From the NCBI RefSeq assembly GCF_014203735.1, contig NZ_JACHJQ010000015.1, forward strand, positions 32,801 to 96,800: a stretch of 64,000 nt of DNA, read 5' to 3'. Position numbers and translations under genes: made by a program. Position 1 is the stretch's first letter, and the number at the start of each line of letters is the position of its first letter. Below the pieces are notes generated by a model. The model was not told the DNA's origin. It saw nothing but the letters and a program-made list of their open reading frames with translations, and ran no database searches. Below, one piece after another: positions 19,114 to 28,893 of this stretch. Source of the DNA: Actinophytocola algeriensis. GTDB taxonomy: Bacteria; Actinomycetota; Actinomycetes; Mycobacteriales; Pseudonocardiaceae.

Positions 19114-19941
19114 GTGAAGGTCGGCGTCGGACTTCCGAACACCATTCCGGGCATCTCGGGCGAGGTGCTCGTCGAGTGGGCGCGCCGGGCCGAGGGCGGG
19201 CCGTTCAGCACTCTCGGCGTCCTCGACCGCCTGGTCTACGACAGCATCGAGCCGTTCGCCGCGTTGTCGGCGGCCGCGGCGGTCACGTCCCGGATCGGGC
19301 TGGCCACCAACATCGCGATCGGCCCGCTGCGCTCCCCCGCGCTGCTCGCCAAGCAGGCACTGTCCGTGGATGCGCTTTCAGACGGGCGGTTCACACTGGG
19401 TCTTGGTGTCGGCGCGCGGCGTGACGACTACGCGGCGGCCGGGGTGAACCACAAGGCACGCGGAGCCACGCTGTCCCAGCAGCTCGCCTTCCTGCGCGGC
19501 CAGTTGGACGAGTCGGGCATCGGCCCTCGTCGCGCCCCGGTGCGGGTCCTGGTCGGCGGCTCGAGCGGGGCCGCGCTGACCAGGATGGCGCGCTACTCCG
19601 ACGGGTACGCGCATGGCGGCGGGCCGCCCAAGGCGTTCGGGTCGGCGGCCAACCGGGCGCGTGCGGCGTGGCGGGACCTGGAGCGGCCGGGTGAACCGGT
19701 GCTGTGGGGTCAGGGGTACTTCGCGTTCGGCGACCCGGACCGTGGCAGCGTTTACCTTCGCGACTACTACGCGTTCACCGGGCCGTTCGCCGAGAAGATC
19801 GCGGCCGGGAACCTGACCTCGGCGCGGGCCGTGCGGGACTTCGTGCGCGGCTACGAGGCGGAGGGCTGCGACGAGCTGATCCTCTACCCGACCGTCGCGT
19901 CGCTCGACGACCTGGACCGGCTGGCCGAGGCGGTGTCCTGA
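19114..19941 (+). CDS. LLM-class flavin-dependent oxidoreductase
   Basis: 275 residues. Luciferase-like monooxygenase fold (VGLPNTIPG at the start, [36 protein letters not shown]), members of which use FMN or F420. First gene of the anthranilate operon. Substrate unknown; it may oxidise or reduce a pathway intermediate. I chose GTG 19114 (MKVGVGLP) because it sits at the expected transcription start; GTG 19105 is possible. The stop overlaps the next start by one base (TGATG). Confidence 0.85.
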   Translation: MKVGVGLPNTIPGISGEVLVEWARRAEGGPFSTLGVLDRLVYDSIEPFAALSAAAAVTSRIGLATNIAIGPLRSPALLAKQALSVDALSDGRFTLGLGVGARRDDYAAAGVNHKARGATLSQQLAFLRGQLDESGIGPRRAPVRVLVGGSSGAALTRMARYSDGYAHGGGPPKAFGSAANRARAAWRDLERPGEPVLWGQGYFAFGDPDRGSVYLRDYYAFTGPFAEKIAAGNLTSARAVRDFVRGYEAEGCDELILYPTVASLDDLDRLAEAVS

Positions 19942-21995
19942 TGCGGGTCTCGGTCGTGGGCGGCGGGCCGTCGGGGCTGTACCTGGCGATCCTGCTGCGC
20001 AAGGCCGGGCACGACGTGTCGGTCACCGAGCGCAACGCGCCGGACGCCACGTTCGGCTGGGGCGTGGTGTTCTCCGAGGAGACGCTCGGCGCGCTGCGGG
20101 ACGCGGACTACGCCACCTACCTGGAGATCACCGACTCGTTCGCGCGGTGGACGTCGATCGACATCCGCTACCGCGGGCAGGTGCTGCGCTCGTCCGGGCA
20201 CACGTTCTCGGCGATCAGGCGCACGCACCTGCTGGCGATCCTGCAGGAGCGGTGCCGCGAGCTGGGTGTGTCGCTGGAGTTCGGCACCGAGGTGTCCACC
20301 GCGCAACCGGCGGACCTGGTCGTCGCCGCGGACGGGTCGAACAGCACGCTGCGGCGGAGCGCGGACTTCGGCACGTCGTCGACACCGCAGGGCTGCAAGT
20401 ACGTGTGGTTCGGCACGGACCTCGTGCTGGACGCGTTCACCTTCGTGTTCAAGGACACCGAACACGGGCTGTTCCAGGTGCACGCGTACCCGTTCGACGA
20501 GCACACGAGCACGTGGATCGTGGAGACGACCGAGGCGACGTGGCGGCGCGCCGGCCTGGACCGGATGTCCGAAGAGGACAGCATGGCGTTCTGCCAGGCG
20601 CTGTTCGCCGAGGAGCTGGGCACGCACCGGCTGATGTCGAACAAGTCGGTGTGGCTGGACTTCCCGCTGGTGCGCAACGAAACCTGGCACCACGGCAACC
20701 TCGTGCTGATCGGCGACGCGGCGCACACCGCGCACTTCTCGATCGGGTCCGGCACGAAGCTCGCGATGGAGGACGCGATCGCGCTCGCAAACGCTTTCGT
20801 ACGCCATCCGTCCGATGTGGAGTCCGCACTCGTGGACTACGAGCTGGAGCGGCAGCCGGTGGTGGAGCGGTTCCAGCAGGCGGCCGGGGACAGCGCGGCG
20901 TACTTCGGCCGGGTGGGCAGCTACCTCGGGCTGGCGCCCATCCAGTTCGCCGCGAACCTGCTGACCCGCAGCGGCCGGATCAGCCATGCGAACCTGACGC
21001 AGCGGGACCCGCGGTTCACCCGGGTGCTGGACGCGTGGTTCGCCGCAAACGCTTCCGGGGCACCGCTCGTGCCCGGCGCGGTCGCGCCGCCGCCGATGTT
21101 CGCGCCGCTGCGGGTGAACGGTGCGACCTTGCGGAACCGGGTGGTCCGGTCCACATCGGACCTCGCGGAGGCCGCCCGGGCGGGTGCGGGGCTGGTGCTG
21201 ACCGGGTTCGTGGCGGTCGCCGAGGACGGCCGAGTCTCGCCCGCGACTCCGCTGCTCGACGACTCGTGGGCCGCGGTCGTGAAGGACGTCCACGACGCGG
21301 GCGCACTCGCAGGCGTACGGCTGGGGCACGCGGGCCGCCGGGGCGGCACGCGCGCCGACGGTGGCGTGGACGTGCCGCTGCGGGACGGGTGGCCGCTGCT
21401 GTCGGCGTCTCCCCTGCCGTACACACCGTCCAGCGCCGTCCCCGCCGAGATGTCCGAGGTGGACCTGACCCGTGTCAGGTCCGATTTCACCTCGGCGGCC
21501 GAACGCGCGCGAGACGCCGGGTTCGACGCCGTGGAACTGGACCTCGCCGACGGCCACCTCCTCGCGAGCTTCCTGTCGCCGCTGACCAACCGGCGGTCCG
21601 ACGAGTACGGCGGAGAGCCGCTGCGGTTCCCACTGTCCGTTGTGGACGCGGTGCGCGCGGTGTGGCCGGGGCTGCTCGCGGCCCGGCTCACGGTCACCGA
21701 CCTGGCACGGGGCGGCACGACCGTCGAGCAGGGCATCGCGTACGCGCGTGCGCTCGCCGACCACGGCGTCGACCTGATCCACGTCAGGGCCGGGCACACG
21801 ACCCCGAACTCGCGGCCCGAGTACCGGCGCGGCCACCTGACCACGCTGAGCGACCGGGTGCGCAACGAAGCCGGGGTGCCGACAATGGTCGGTGGGTACC
21901 TCACGACCCCGGACGAGGTGAACACGGTCGTCGCCGCCGGCCGCGCGGACCTGTGCCTGTTCGAGCCCGCCCCGACGCCGCTGGAGCAGCTGTGA
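19941..21995 (+). CDS. Anthraniloyl-CoA monooxygenase/reductase (bifunctional flavoprotein)
   Basis: 684 residues, two fused flavin domains. Residues about 1-370: FAD monooxygenase of the p-hydroxybenzoate hydroxylase type, with [10 protein letters not shown] near the start, the DG motif in VVAADGSNS and [20 protein letters not shown]. Residues about 380-684: old yellow enzyme/FMN reductase domain ([41 protein letters not shown]). This arrangement defines 2-aminobenzoyl-CoA monooxygenase/reductase, which hydroxylates and then reduces the ring of anthraniloyl-CoA. Length is a little below the family norm, but both domains look complete. Overlaps its neighbours at both ends. Confidence 0.93.
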   Translation: MRVSVVGGGPSGLYLAILLRKAGHDVSVTERNAPDATFGWGVVFSEETLGALRDADYATYLEITDSFARWTSIDIRYRGQVLRSSGHTFSAIRRTHLLAILQERCRELGVSLEFGTEVSTAQPADLVVAADGSNSTLRRSADFGTSSTPQGCKYVWFGTDLVLDAFTFVFKDTEHGLFQVHAYPFDEHTSTWIVETTEATWRRAGLDRMSEEDSMAFCQALFAEELGTHRLMSNKSVWLDFPLVRNETWHHGNLVLIGDAAHTAHFSIGSGTKLAMEDAIALANAFVRHPSDVESALVDYELERQPVVERFQQAAGDSAAYFGRVGSYLGLAPIQFAANLLTRSGRISHANLTQRDPRFTRVLDAWFAANASGAPLVPGAVAPPPMFAPLRVNGATLRNRVVRSTSDLAEAARAGAGLVLTGFVAVAEDGRVSPATPLLDDSWAAVVKDVHDAGALAGVRLGHAGRRGGTRADGGVDVPLRDGWPLLSASPLPYTPSSAVPAEMSEVDLTRVRSDFTSAAERARDAGFDAVELDLADGHLLASFLSPLTNRRSDEYGGEPLRFPLSVVDAVRAVWPGLLAARLTVTDLARGGTTVEQGIAYARALADHGVDLIHVRAGHTTPNSRPEYRRGHLTTLSDRVRNEAGVPTMVGGYLTTPDEVNTVVAAGRADLCLFEPAPTPLEQL

Positions 21996-22726
21996 CCGCA
22001 TTCGCCGACCTCACGTCGCCGCAGGTGGCCGAACTGCTGTCAGGTTCGCGCAGGCTGGTGCTGCTGCTGCCGGTCGGCGCGGTCGAGCCGCACGGTCCAC
22101 ACGCACCGCTCGGCACGGACGAGCTCATCTCCGCGGGCATGTGCCGGCGGGCCGCCGAACGGCTGTCAGGTGACCCGGACGTGCACGTGCTGGTCCTGCC
22201 GCCGTTGAACTACGGCGTGACCCGGTTCGCCTCGGCGTTCCCCGGCGCGGTCTCGGTCAGCGAGGCGACGCTGCACGCGCTGGTCACCGAGGTGTGCGGA
22301 GCGCTGGTCGCGCAGGGGTTCTCGCGGATCGTGGTGGTGAACAACCACTTCGAGCCCGCGCACGTCGCCACGCTGCGGAAGGCCACCACCGAGGCCGGCG
22401 TCGCCTATCTCGACCTCGTGCGCAGGCACAACGCCGCCCGGCTGACCGACGAGTTCCGGACCGGCGCCTGCCACGCGGGCCAGTACGAGACGTCGCTGGT
22501 ACTGGCCGACCACCCGGAACTGGTCGACACGACGACGGCGGCAACGTTGCCGCCGGTCCCCGTGGACCTCCCGGCCGCGATGGCCGACGGAAAGGCGGAC
22601 TTCGTCGCGATGGGCATGGACCGCGCGTACTGCGGTGATCCCGCAGGCGCGTCCGTCGCGGAAGGACAGTCCACGTTCGACACGCTGACCGACCTGCTCG
22701 TCGAAACCATCCGGGAGGTGGCATGA
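21992..22726 (+). CDS. Creatininase-family amidohydrolase
   Basis: 244 residues. Creatininase fold metal site: [18 protein letters not shown] (Glu/His/Asp ligands), [10 protein letters not shown] and [10 protein letters not shown]. The family hydrolyses amide bonds (creatinine, formamides, mycofactocin precursor). Substrate here is unknown. Because the cluster makes N-formylkynurenine but has no usual formamidase, this enzyme is a candidate for that step; hydrolysis of a later ring-opened amide is another. GTG start overlaps the preceding stop (GTGA). Its TGA stop is the first codon of a short dispersed repeat also found at the end of nadK. Confidence 0.85.
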   Translation: MTAFADLTSPQVAELLSGSRRLVLLLPVGAVEPHGPHAPLGTDELISAGMCRRAAERLSGDPDVHVLVLPPLNYGVTRFASAFPGAVSVSEATLHALVTEVCGALVAQGFSRIVVVNNHFEPAHVATLRKATTEAGVAYLDLVRRHNAARLTDEFRTGACHAGQYETSLVLADHPELVDTTTAATLPPVPVDLPAAMADGKADFVAMGMDRAYCGDPAGASVAEGQSTFDTLTDLLVETIREVA

Positions 22727-22745
22727 GCGGAGCTTGCGGAGCGAA
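22722..22745 (+). repeat. Dispersed stop-codon repeat, copy 1
   Basis: 24 bp beginning CATGAGCGGAGCTTGCGG, where TGA is the stop codon of the creatininase gene. An exact copy lies on the minus strand at 57701-57724, where TGA is the nadK stop, followed by degenerate copies. Confidence 0.6.
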
Positions 22746-22787
22746 TCGACGAGTCCGATGGCGCCACGGAGCCTGCGAGGGGGCGCC

Positions 22788-24305
22788 ATGACCCTGTTCA
22801 ACGTCGCCGACCACTTCGTCGACCGCAACCTGACGCTCGGCAGGGGCGAGCGGGTCGCCTTGTACACACCGGACGGCGCGACCACGTACGCCGAGCTGGC
22901 CGCGCTGGTGAACCGGGTCGGCAACGTGCTGGTCGACCTGGGTGCGCGGCGGGGTGAGCGGGTGCTGCTCGCGCTGTCGGACGGCATCGAGTTCGTCGCC
23001 ACCTGGTACGCGGCGCAGAAGATCGGTGCGGTCACGGCCGAGGTGTACACGTTCCTGCAGCCCAAGGACTACCGCTACTTCCTCGACTACACCGGCGCGT
23101 CCGTGGTGATCGCGGACCCGGTCACGCTGGACCTCCTGCGCGAAGCGGGAGTTGACGACCGTCAGGTACTGGTGGTCGGCGGCACCGACCTCCGTCCCGG
23201 CGAACACGACTTCACCACACTCGTGGCCCAGGCGCCGGACACGCTCGCGACCGCCGACACCACCCGGGACGACATCGCGATCTGGAAGTTCACGACCGGC
23301 AGCACCGGCGCGCCGAAGGCCTGCGTGCACACCGCGGCGAGCCCGATCGTCAGCCACGAGGCCTACGCGCTCGGCGTCCTGGGCATCACCGAGGACGACA
23401 TCGTGCTGCCGGTGCCGAAGCTCTTCTTCGGCTACGCACGCGACCTGACCGCGCTGTACCCGTTCGGCGTGGGCGGCGCCGGGATCGCGTTCCCGGAACG
23501 GACCACGGCCGAGAAGCTCTTCGAGTTGATCGCGCGGTTCCGGCCGACGATCCTCGTGAACGTGCCGACGATGATGAGCGCGATGGTGGCCCACCCGGCC
23601 GCGGCCGCGCAGGACCTGAGTTCGCTGCGGCTGTGCACCTCGGCCGGTGAGGCGTTGCCCGCGGAGCTGCACCGCAAGTGGGACGAGGCGTTCGGCGTCG
23701 AGGTGGTCGACGGGATCGGGTCGTCGGAGGCGTACCACATCTACATCTCCAACCGGCCGGGCGCGGCGCGGCAGGGCAGCTGCGGGCAGGTCGTGCCCGG
23801 CTACTCGGCGCGGGTCGTCGACGACGCGGGCGCCGCGGTGCCGGACGGCGCGGTCGGCGTGCTCGAGGTGAGCGGCGGTACGGTCGCGCTGGAGTACTTC
23901 GGGGACGAGGAGAAGTCGGCGGCGACCTACCGCGGCGACACCGTCCACACGGGAGACTTGTTCAGCCGCGACGCCGACGGGTTCTTCACCTACCACGGCC
24001 GCGCCGACGACCTGCTGAAGTCCGGCGGCATCTGGGTCGCGCCGAGCGAGATCGAGCACTGTCTCATCGGACATCCGGACGTGCTCGAGTGCGGTGTCAC
24101 CGGGTTCGAGGTGGACGGTCTGACCCGGCCCCGCGCGTACGTCGTGCCACGGCCGGGCGCCGACGTGACCGGTGAGGCGTTGCGGGCGTACGTGCGGGAG
24201 CGGCTCGCCGGGCACAAGTGCCCGCAGGAGGTCGTGTTCGTGGACTCGTTGCCCCGCACCACGAACGGCAAGCTGGACCGGCGCGCGCTGCGGACGATGT
24301 CATGA
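22788..24305 (+). CDS. 2-aminobenzoate (anthranilate)-CoA ligase, benzoate-CoA ligase family
   Basis: 505 residues. ANL-superfamily acyl-CoA synthetase: P-loop FTTGSTGAPKACVHT, A5 motif GIGSSEAYHIY, A7 HTGDLF, A8 GRADDLLKSGGIWV and the C-terminal catalytic Lys in RTTNGKLDRR. FNVADHFVDRN and the GSSE variant are typical of benzoate/aminobenzoate-CoA ligases. It should activate anthranilate from kynureninase to anthraniloyl-CoA, the substrate of the adjacent monooxygenase/reductase. ATG at 22788 follows GGGGGC; this is the only gap (about 60 bases) in the operon. Confidence 0.92.
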   Translation: MTLFNVADHFVDRNLTLGRGERVALYTPDGATTYAELAALVNRVGNVLVDLGARRGERVLLALSDGIEFVATWYAAQKIGAVTAEVYTFLQPKDYRYFLDYTGASVVIADPVTLDLLREAGVDDRQVLVVGGTDLRPGEHDFTTLVAQAPDTLATADTTRDDIAIWKFTTGSTGAPKACVHTAASPIVSHEAYALGVLGITEDDIVLPVPKLFFGYARDLTALYPFGVGGAGIAFPERTTAEKLFELIARFRPTILVNVPTMMSAMVAHPAAAAQDLSSLRLCTSAGEALPAELHRKWDEAFGVEVVDGIGSSEAYHIYISNRPGAARQGSCGQVVPGYSARVVDDAGAAVPDGAVGVLEVSGGTVALEYFGDEEKSAATYRGDTVHTGDLFSRDADGFFTYHGRADDLLKSGGIWVAPSEIEHCLIGHPDVLECGVTGFEVDGLTRPRAYVVPRPGADVTGEALRAYVRERLAGHKCPQEVVFVDSLPRTTNGKLDRRALRTMS

Positions 24306-24991
24306 GGCTCGTGGTGGTCACGGGTGGCACGCGCGGCATCGGCGCGGCGATCGCGAAGCGTTTCACCGACCTCGGCGACCGGGTGGTGGCGCTGGGCCGG
24401 GCCGACTGCGACGTCACCGACGAGGCGGCGGTCGCCGAGGTGTTCGGGTCGCTCGGCGAGGTCGACGTGCTGGTCAACAACGCGGGGGTGGCCACGAGCG
24501 CGCCGCTGTCGAAGACCAGTGTGGCCGACTGGCGTTCGCAGTTGGACGTCAACGCGACCGGCGTCTTCCTGTGCACGCGGGCGGTGCTGCCGGGCATGCG
24601 GGCACGGAACCGGGGGCGGGTCGTGACGGTCGCGTCGACGGCCGGTCTCGCCGGGCAGAAGTACACGGCGGCGTACTCGGCGTCGAAGCACGCGGCGGTG
24701 GGACTGATGCGCGCGGTGGCCGCGGAGGTCACCGGCACCGGTGTCACGTCGAACGCGGTGTGCCCGACGTTCGTGCGCACGGACATGACGGCGACGACCG
24801 TACGGCGGATCGCGGCGTCCACCGGACGGTCCGAAGAGGACAGTGAGCGGATCGTGGCGGACATGTCTCCACTGGGCAGGCTGCTGGAGCCGGAAGAGGT
24901 CGCGTTCGCGGTGGCGTTCCTCGCCGCACCCGAGGCGGCCGCGATCAACGGTCAGACGATCGTTCTCGATGGAGGAGGTCTCCAGACATGA
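24302..24991 (+). CDS. SDR-family oxidoreductase
   Basis: 229 residues. Classical short-chain dehydrogenase: TGGTRGIGAA nucleotide-binding motif at residues about 7-16, NNAGV, catalytic Ser in STAGLAG, YSASK (Tyr and Lys), C-terminal INGQTIVLDGGG. In this operon it is a plausible 3-hydroxyacyl-CoA dehydrogenase for beta-oxidation-like breakdown of the reduced ring. ATG overlaps the ligase stop (ATGA). Confidence 0.9.
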   Translation: MRLVVVTGGTRGIGAAIAKRFTDLGDRVVALGRADCDVTDEAAVAEVFGSLGEVDVLVNNAGVATSAPLSKTSVADWRSQLDVNATGVFLCTRAVLPGMRARNRGRVVTVASTAGLAGQKYTAAYSASKHAAVGLMRAVAAEVTGTGVTSNAVCPTFVRTDMTATTVRRIAASTGRSEEDSERIVADMSPLGRLLEPEEVAFAVAFLAAPEAAAINGQTIVLDGGGLQT

Positions 24992-25815
24992 GTCCCTTCC
25001 GGGCTTCGCCCGGTTTCACCGACGAGTGGAAGCACTTCGACCTGTCGGTGACCGACGGCGTCGCGACCGTCACGCTGAACCGGCCGGACAAGCTGAACGC
25101 GCTGACGTTCGAGGTGTACGCGGACCTGCGCGACCTGCTGGCCGAGCTGCCGCACCGCGGCGACGCACGCGTGGTCGTCCTCACCGGCGAGGGCCGCGGG
25201 TTCTGCTCGGGCGGCGACGTCGAGGAGATCATCGGCGAGCTGCAGAAGATGGCGCCGGCGCAACTGCTGGAGTTCACCCGCATGACGGGTGCGGTGGTGA
25301 AGGCGCTCCGCGAGTGCCCGCTCCCGGTGATCGCGGCGGTCAACGGGATCGCGGCGGGCGCGGGGTCGGTGATCGCGCTGGCGAGCGACTTCCGGCTGCT
25401 GGCGGAGTCGGCGTCGTTCGCGTTCCTGTTCACCAAGGTGGGCCTGGCGGGCGCGGACATGGGTTCGGCGTACCTGCTCCCCCGGCTGGTGGGCCTTGGC
25501 CGGGCGACGGAGCTGCTGATCCTGGGTGACAAGGTCGCCGCGCCGCACGCGGACCGCATCGGCCTGGCGACGAAGGTGGTCCCGGACGCGGCGCTGGCCG
25601 AGGAGGCGTCGACGCTGGCCCGCAGGCTGGCGGACGGCCCGGCGCTGGCGTACTCGACGACGAAGGTCCTGCTGACGCGCGAGCTGGACATGGACCTGGG
25701 CAGCAGCATCGAGCTGGAGGCGATGACGCAGGCGCTGCTGATGAAGAGCGACGACCACGCGGAGTTCTACGCGGCGTGGTCGGCGGGTCGTCGTCCACAG
25801 TGGACCGGCCGATGA
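24988..25815 (+). CDS. Enoyl-CoA hydratase/isomerase family protein
   Basis: 275 residues. Crotonase fold: TLNRPDKLNALTFE, oxyanion-hole segments RGFCSGGDVEE and NGIAAGAGSVIALASDFRLLAE, and FLFTKVGLAGADMGSAYLLPRLVG. It probably hydrates or hydrolytically opens the ring-derived CoA thioester made by the upstream enzymes. GAGGAGG lies about 10 bases before the ATG, which overlaps the SDR stop (ATGA). Confidence 0.92.
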   Translation: MSPFRASPGFTDEWKHFDLSVTDGVATVTLNRPDKLNALTFEVYADLRDLLAELPHRGDARVVVLTGEGRGFCSGGDVEEIIGELQKMAPAQLLEFTRMTGAVVKALRECPLPVIAAVNGIAAGAGSVIALASDFRLLAESASFAFLFTKVGLAGADMGSAYLLPRLVGLGRATELLILGDKVAAPHADRIGLATKVVPDAALAEEASTLARRLADGPALAYSTTKVLLTRELDMDLGSSIELEAMTQALLMKSDDHAEFYAAWSAGRRPQWTGR

Positions 25816-26213
25816 GCGCGCACGAGATCGTCACCGCGCCGGGCCTCGCCGAACCGGTGGGCTTCGCGCACGCGGTGGTCGCGGCGCCGGGCCGCACGGT
25901 GTACCTGGGCGGCCAGACCGCGCAGGGCCAGGACGGCGCGATCGTGGGTGCGACGATGGCGGAGCAGTTCGACCGAGCCGCGGGCAACGTGGTGACGGCA
26001 CTGAGCGCGGCAGGCGCGACGCCGGACCACCTGGTGTCGCTGATCATCTACACGACGGCGGTGGCCGAGTACCGCGCGGCGCTCAAGGAGCTGGGCCCGT
26101 TGTGGCGCAAGCACTTCGGCCGTCACTACCCCGCCGTGGCACTCCTGGGCGTGGCGGAACTGTTCGACGAGGCCGCGAAGATCGAACTGGTCGGCACGGC
26201 GGTGGTCCCGTGA
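25812..26213 (+). CDS. RidA-family (enamine/imine deaminase) protein
   Basis: 133 residues. RidA/YjgF fold: YLGGQTAQGQDG, ATMAEQFDRAAGNVVTALSAAG, and the C-terminal YPAVALLGVAELFDEAAKIEL. Members hydrolyse enamines and imines to ketones and ammonia. The reduced product of anthraniloyl-CoA still carries an amino group as an enamine, so removing it is a fitting job for this protein; the match is inference. The usual active-site Arg of the R..P..R..V/L signature is not seen; the segment reads YPAVALLGV. ATG overlaps the preceding stop (ATGA). Confidence 0.85.
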   Translation: MSAHEIVTAPGLAEPVGFAHAVVAAPGRTVYLGGQTAQGQDGAIVGATMAEQFDRAAGNVVTALSAAGATPDHLVSLIIYTTAVAEYRAALKELGPLWRKHFGRHYPAVALLGVAELFDEAAKIELVGTAVVP

Positions 26214-27307
26214 CGTACACGCACCTGTCGCCCGCGCACCAGGAACTGCGTGACCACACGTCGAAGGTGGCGGCCGGGCTGCCCGCCGCCGGGGAACCGG
26301 GCCGGATCAACCGGCCGCTGCTGAAAGCGCTGTCAGAGCACGGCCTGCTGGGCAGGCTGTTCCCCCGGACCTCGGCGATGGACCTTTGCGTCATCCGCGA
26401 GGCGCTGGCCAGGCACAACACGGAGGCGGAGACGGCGTTCGCGCTCCAGGGCCTCGGCGCGTACCCGATCCTGCTGGCAGGCGAGAAGTCCGTGGTGGAC
26501 GCGTGGATGCCGCGCATCACGGCGGGCGAGGCGGCGGTGGGCTTCGCACTGACGGAGCCGGGAGCGGGCTCGGACGCGGCAGCGCTGACGTTGGCAGCCA
26601 CTCCGGACGGCGACGGCTACCGCCTGGCGGGCGAGAAGGTGTTCATCTCGAACGCCCCGGACGCCGATGTGTACTCGGTCTTCGCGAGAACGAGCGACAA
26701 CGGCGCCCGTGGCATCACGGCGTTCGCGGTCCCGGGTGACGCTCCTGGCCTGACCGGTACCCGGCAGCGGCTGGTGTCGCCACACCCGATCGGCCGCCTG
26801 CACTTCAAGGACGTGTACGTCCCCGCCACGTCGGTCCTGGGCGAGGTGGACGGCGGCTGGCGGGTGGCGATGCGGACGCTGGACATGTTCCGGCCGAGCG
26901 TGGGCGCGTTCGCGCTGGGCATGGGTCAGGCGGCCCTGGACGCGGCGGTAGCGCATACATCCGAGCGGGAGGCGTTCCGCAAGCCGTTGAAGGACTTCCA
27001 GGCGGTGTCACACCAGCTGGCGGACGTGGCGACGAGCCTGCAGGCCGCCCGCCTGCTGATCCACGACGCGGCGGCGGCGTACGACTCGGGCGCGGAACGC
27101 ACCGGCCACCTGTCCGCGATGGCGAAACTGTTCGCGACGGAAGCGGCCCAGCGCGCGGTGGACGTGGCGATCCAGGTGCATGGCGCGCGGGCACTGGAAG
27201 AGGGCCACCTGCTGGAGCACCTGTACCGGGAAATCCGAGCCCCCCGGATCTACGAGGGCGCGAGCGAAATCCAGCGAGAGATCATCGCGCGCCAGCTGTA
27301 CCGGTGA
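26210..27307 (+). CDS. Acyl-CoA dehydrogenase
   Basis: 365 residues. FAD-dependent acyl-CoA dehydrogenase: VGFALTEPGAGSDAAAL, GEKVFISNAP, HPIGRLHFKDVYVP, then the C-terminal helical domain with QVHGARALEEGHLLEHLYREIR and the IYEGASEIQ motif. The catalytic base of the family normally lies in the IYEG motif, present here. Last gene of the operon; it probably oxidises a ring-derived acyl-CoA. GTG start overlaps the RidA stop (GTGA). Confidence 0.93.
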   Translation: MTYTHLSPAHQELRDHTSKVAAGLPAAGEPGRINRPLLKALSEHGLLGRLFPRTSAMDLCVIREALARHNTEAETAFALQGLGAYPILLAGEKSVVDAWMPRITAGEAAVGFALTEPGAGSDAAALTLAATPDGDGYRLAGEKVFISNAPDADVYSVFARTSDNGARGITAFAVPGDAPGLTGTRQRLVSPHPIGRLHFKDVYVPATSVLGEVDGGWRVAMRTLDMFRPSVGAFALGMGQAALDAAVAHTSEREAFRKPLKDFQAVSHQLADVATSLQAARLLIHDAAAAYDSGAERTGHLSAMAKLFATEAAQRAVDVAIQVHGARALEEGHLLEHLYREIRAPRIYEGASEIQREIIARQLYR

Positions 27308-27340
27308 CGGCCCCCCGGTTATCCAGCCTACGGCAAGCCA

Positions 27341-27393
27341 CCGACAATCCCGGGCTGTCCACAGGAACCTGTCCACAGCCACGGAATTGTCGG
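27341..27393. terminator. Inverted repeat between convergent genes, containing two CTGTCCACA boxes
   Basis: CCGACAAT (27341-27348) pairs with ATTGTCGG (27386-27393). Between them are two CTGTCCACA copies (27355-27363 and 27369-27377). It lies between the convergent acyl-CoA dehydrogenase and TrpB2 genes and may be a two-way terminator or part of the ~80-bp dispersed repeat. Confidence 0.4.
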
Positions 27394-27433
27394 TGCCCGC
27401 CGGTACGCTGGAATCCGGGGGCCGGAGGCCAAC
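27355..27433 (-). repeat. ~80-bp dispersed intergenic repeat, copy C (inverted)
   Basis: Read on the minus strand it begins GTTGGCCTCCGGCCCCCGG, then TTCCAGC, GGGCACCGAC and a TCCACA-type box in reverse. The same order of blocks occurs in tandem at 36864-36942 and 36943-37022 in the plus orientation. Confidence 0.55.
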
Positions 27434-27441
27434 CCGCGCGA

Positions 27442-28800
27442 CTACCGCGCGGGGATCGTCTCCAGCGCCGCCGACAGCTCCGCGTCCGTCAGCTCGCGGT
27501 CGACCATGCCGCCGGCCAGGTAGCTCGCGTACGCGGGCAGGTCGAGGTGCGCGTGCCCGCACAGCGCGGTCAGGATCACCTTCTCCTCCCCCGTCTCCTT
27601 GCAGCGCAACGCCTCTCGTACACACTCGGCCAGCGCGTGCGTCGGCTCCGGCGACGGGATGATGCCCTCCGCACGCGCGAACCGCACGCCCGCCGCGAAG
27701 CACTCGTTCTGACCGATCGCCACGGCGTCGACCAGGCCGAGCTCCACGATGTGCGACAGCAGCGGCGACATCCCGTGGTACCGGAGCCCACCGGCGTGGA
27801 TCGGATCCGGGATGAAGTCGTGACCGAGGGTGTGCATCTTCAGCAGCGGCGTCAGCCCCGCGGTGTCACCGAAGTCGTAGGCGTACTTACCGCGCGTGAG
27901 GGACGGGCAGGCCTCGGGCTCGACGGCCCTGATCTCCGGTGCGATCTTGCCGGCGAGCTTCTCCCGTAGGAACGGGAACACGAGACCGCCGAGGTTCGAG
28001 CCGCCACCCGCGCAGCCGACGATCACGTCGGGTGTGTCACCGGCCATCTCGAACTGGCGCAGCGCCTCCTCACCGATGATCGTCTGGTGCAGCAGCACGT
28101 GGTTGAGCACGCTGCCCAACGCGTACCTGGCCTCCGGGTTGGCCGCCGCCTTCTCGACCGCTTCGCTGATCGCGATGCCGAGGCTGCCCGTCGAGTCGGG
28201 GTGGGCGGCGAGGATCGCCTTGCCCGCCTCGGTGAGGTCCGACGGGCTCGGGTGCACGGTCGCCCCGAACGTCTCCATCATCATCTTGCGGTACGGCTTC
28301 TGGTCGTACGACGCGCGGACCTGCCACACCTCGCACTCCAGCCCGAACTGCGCGCAGGCGAACGCGAGCGCACTCCCCCACTGTCCCGCGCCGGTCTCGG
28401 TGGTCAGCAGGCTGACCCCCTCCCGCGCGTTGTAGTACGCCTGCGGCACCGCCGTGTTCGGCTTGTGCGAGCCGACCGGGCTGACGCCCTCGTACTTGTA
28501 GTAGATGCGGGCAGGCGTGCCGAGCGCCTTCTCCAGGCGGTGCGCCCGGAACAGCGGCGACGGCCGCCACAACCGGTACACCTCCTGCACCTCTTCCGGG
28601 ATCGGGATGTAGCGCTCCGTGCTCACCTCTTGCTCGATGAGCGCCTGGGGGAACAGCGGTGCGAGGTCCTCGGGGCCGATCGGCTCGCCGGTGCCGGGAT
28701 GCAGCGGCGGCGGGGGCGGCGCCGGCAGGTCGGGCACGATGTTGTACCAGGCCGTCGGCATGTCGGACTCGTCGAGGATGAACTTGGTGCGGCCGGCCAT
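27442..28800 (-). CDS. TrpB2-type tryptophan synthase beta chain-like protein
   Basis: 452 residues. PLP enzyme that can join serine (or phosphoserine) and indole. PLP-lysine region [16 protein letters not shown] (K in SHKPN), phosphate loop [11 protein letters not shown], and the long N-terminal extension ([21 protein letters not shown]) that marks the TrpB2 group rather than the classical TrpB. TrpB2 often acts as an indole salvage enzyme without TrpA. No trpA lies nearby. Its place beside a tryptophan degradation operon may be chance or may recover indole. Confidence 0.93.
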   Translation of the reverse strand: MAGRTKFILDESDMPTAWYNIVPDLPAPPPPPLHPGTGEPIGPEDLAPLFPQALIEQEVSTERYIPIPEEVQEVYRLWRPSPLFRAHRLEKALGTPARIYYKYEGVSPVGSHKPNTAVPQAYYNAREGVSLLTTETGAGQWGSALAFACAQFGLECEVWQVRASYDQKPYRKMMMETFGATVHPSPSDLTEAGKAILAAHPDSTGSLGIAISEAVEKAAANPEARYALGSVLNHVLLHQTIIGEEALRQFEMAGDTPDVIVGCAGGGSNLGGLVFPFLREKLAGKIAPEIRAVEPEACPSLTRGKYAYDFGDTAGLTPLLKMHTLGHDFIPDPIHAGGLRYHGMSPLLSHIVELGLVDAVAIGQNECFAAGVRFARAEGIIPSPEPTHALAECVREALRCKETGEEKVILTALCGHAHLDLPAYASYLAGGMVDRELTDAELSAALETIPAR

Positions 28801-28893
28801 GCGGTGCCTCCGGGACGTGGGTGATCGAGACCGTCACACTAGGTCCACGAGCCGGTGGAAGAAAGACGTAGAGGATGGCGTTACCCTGGTGTG

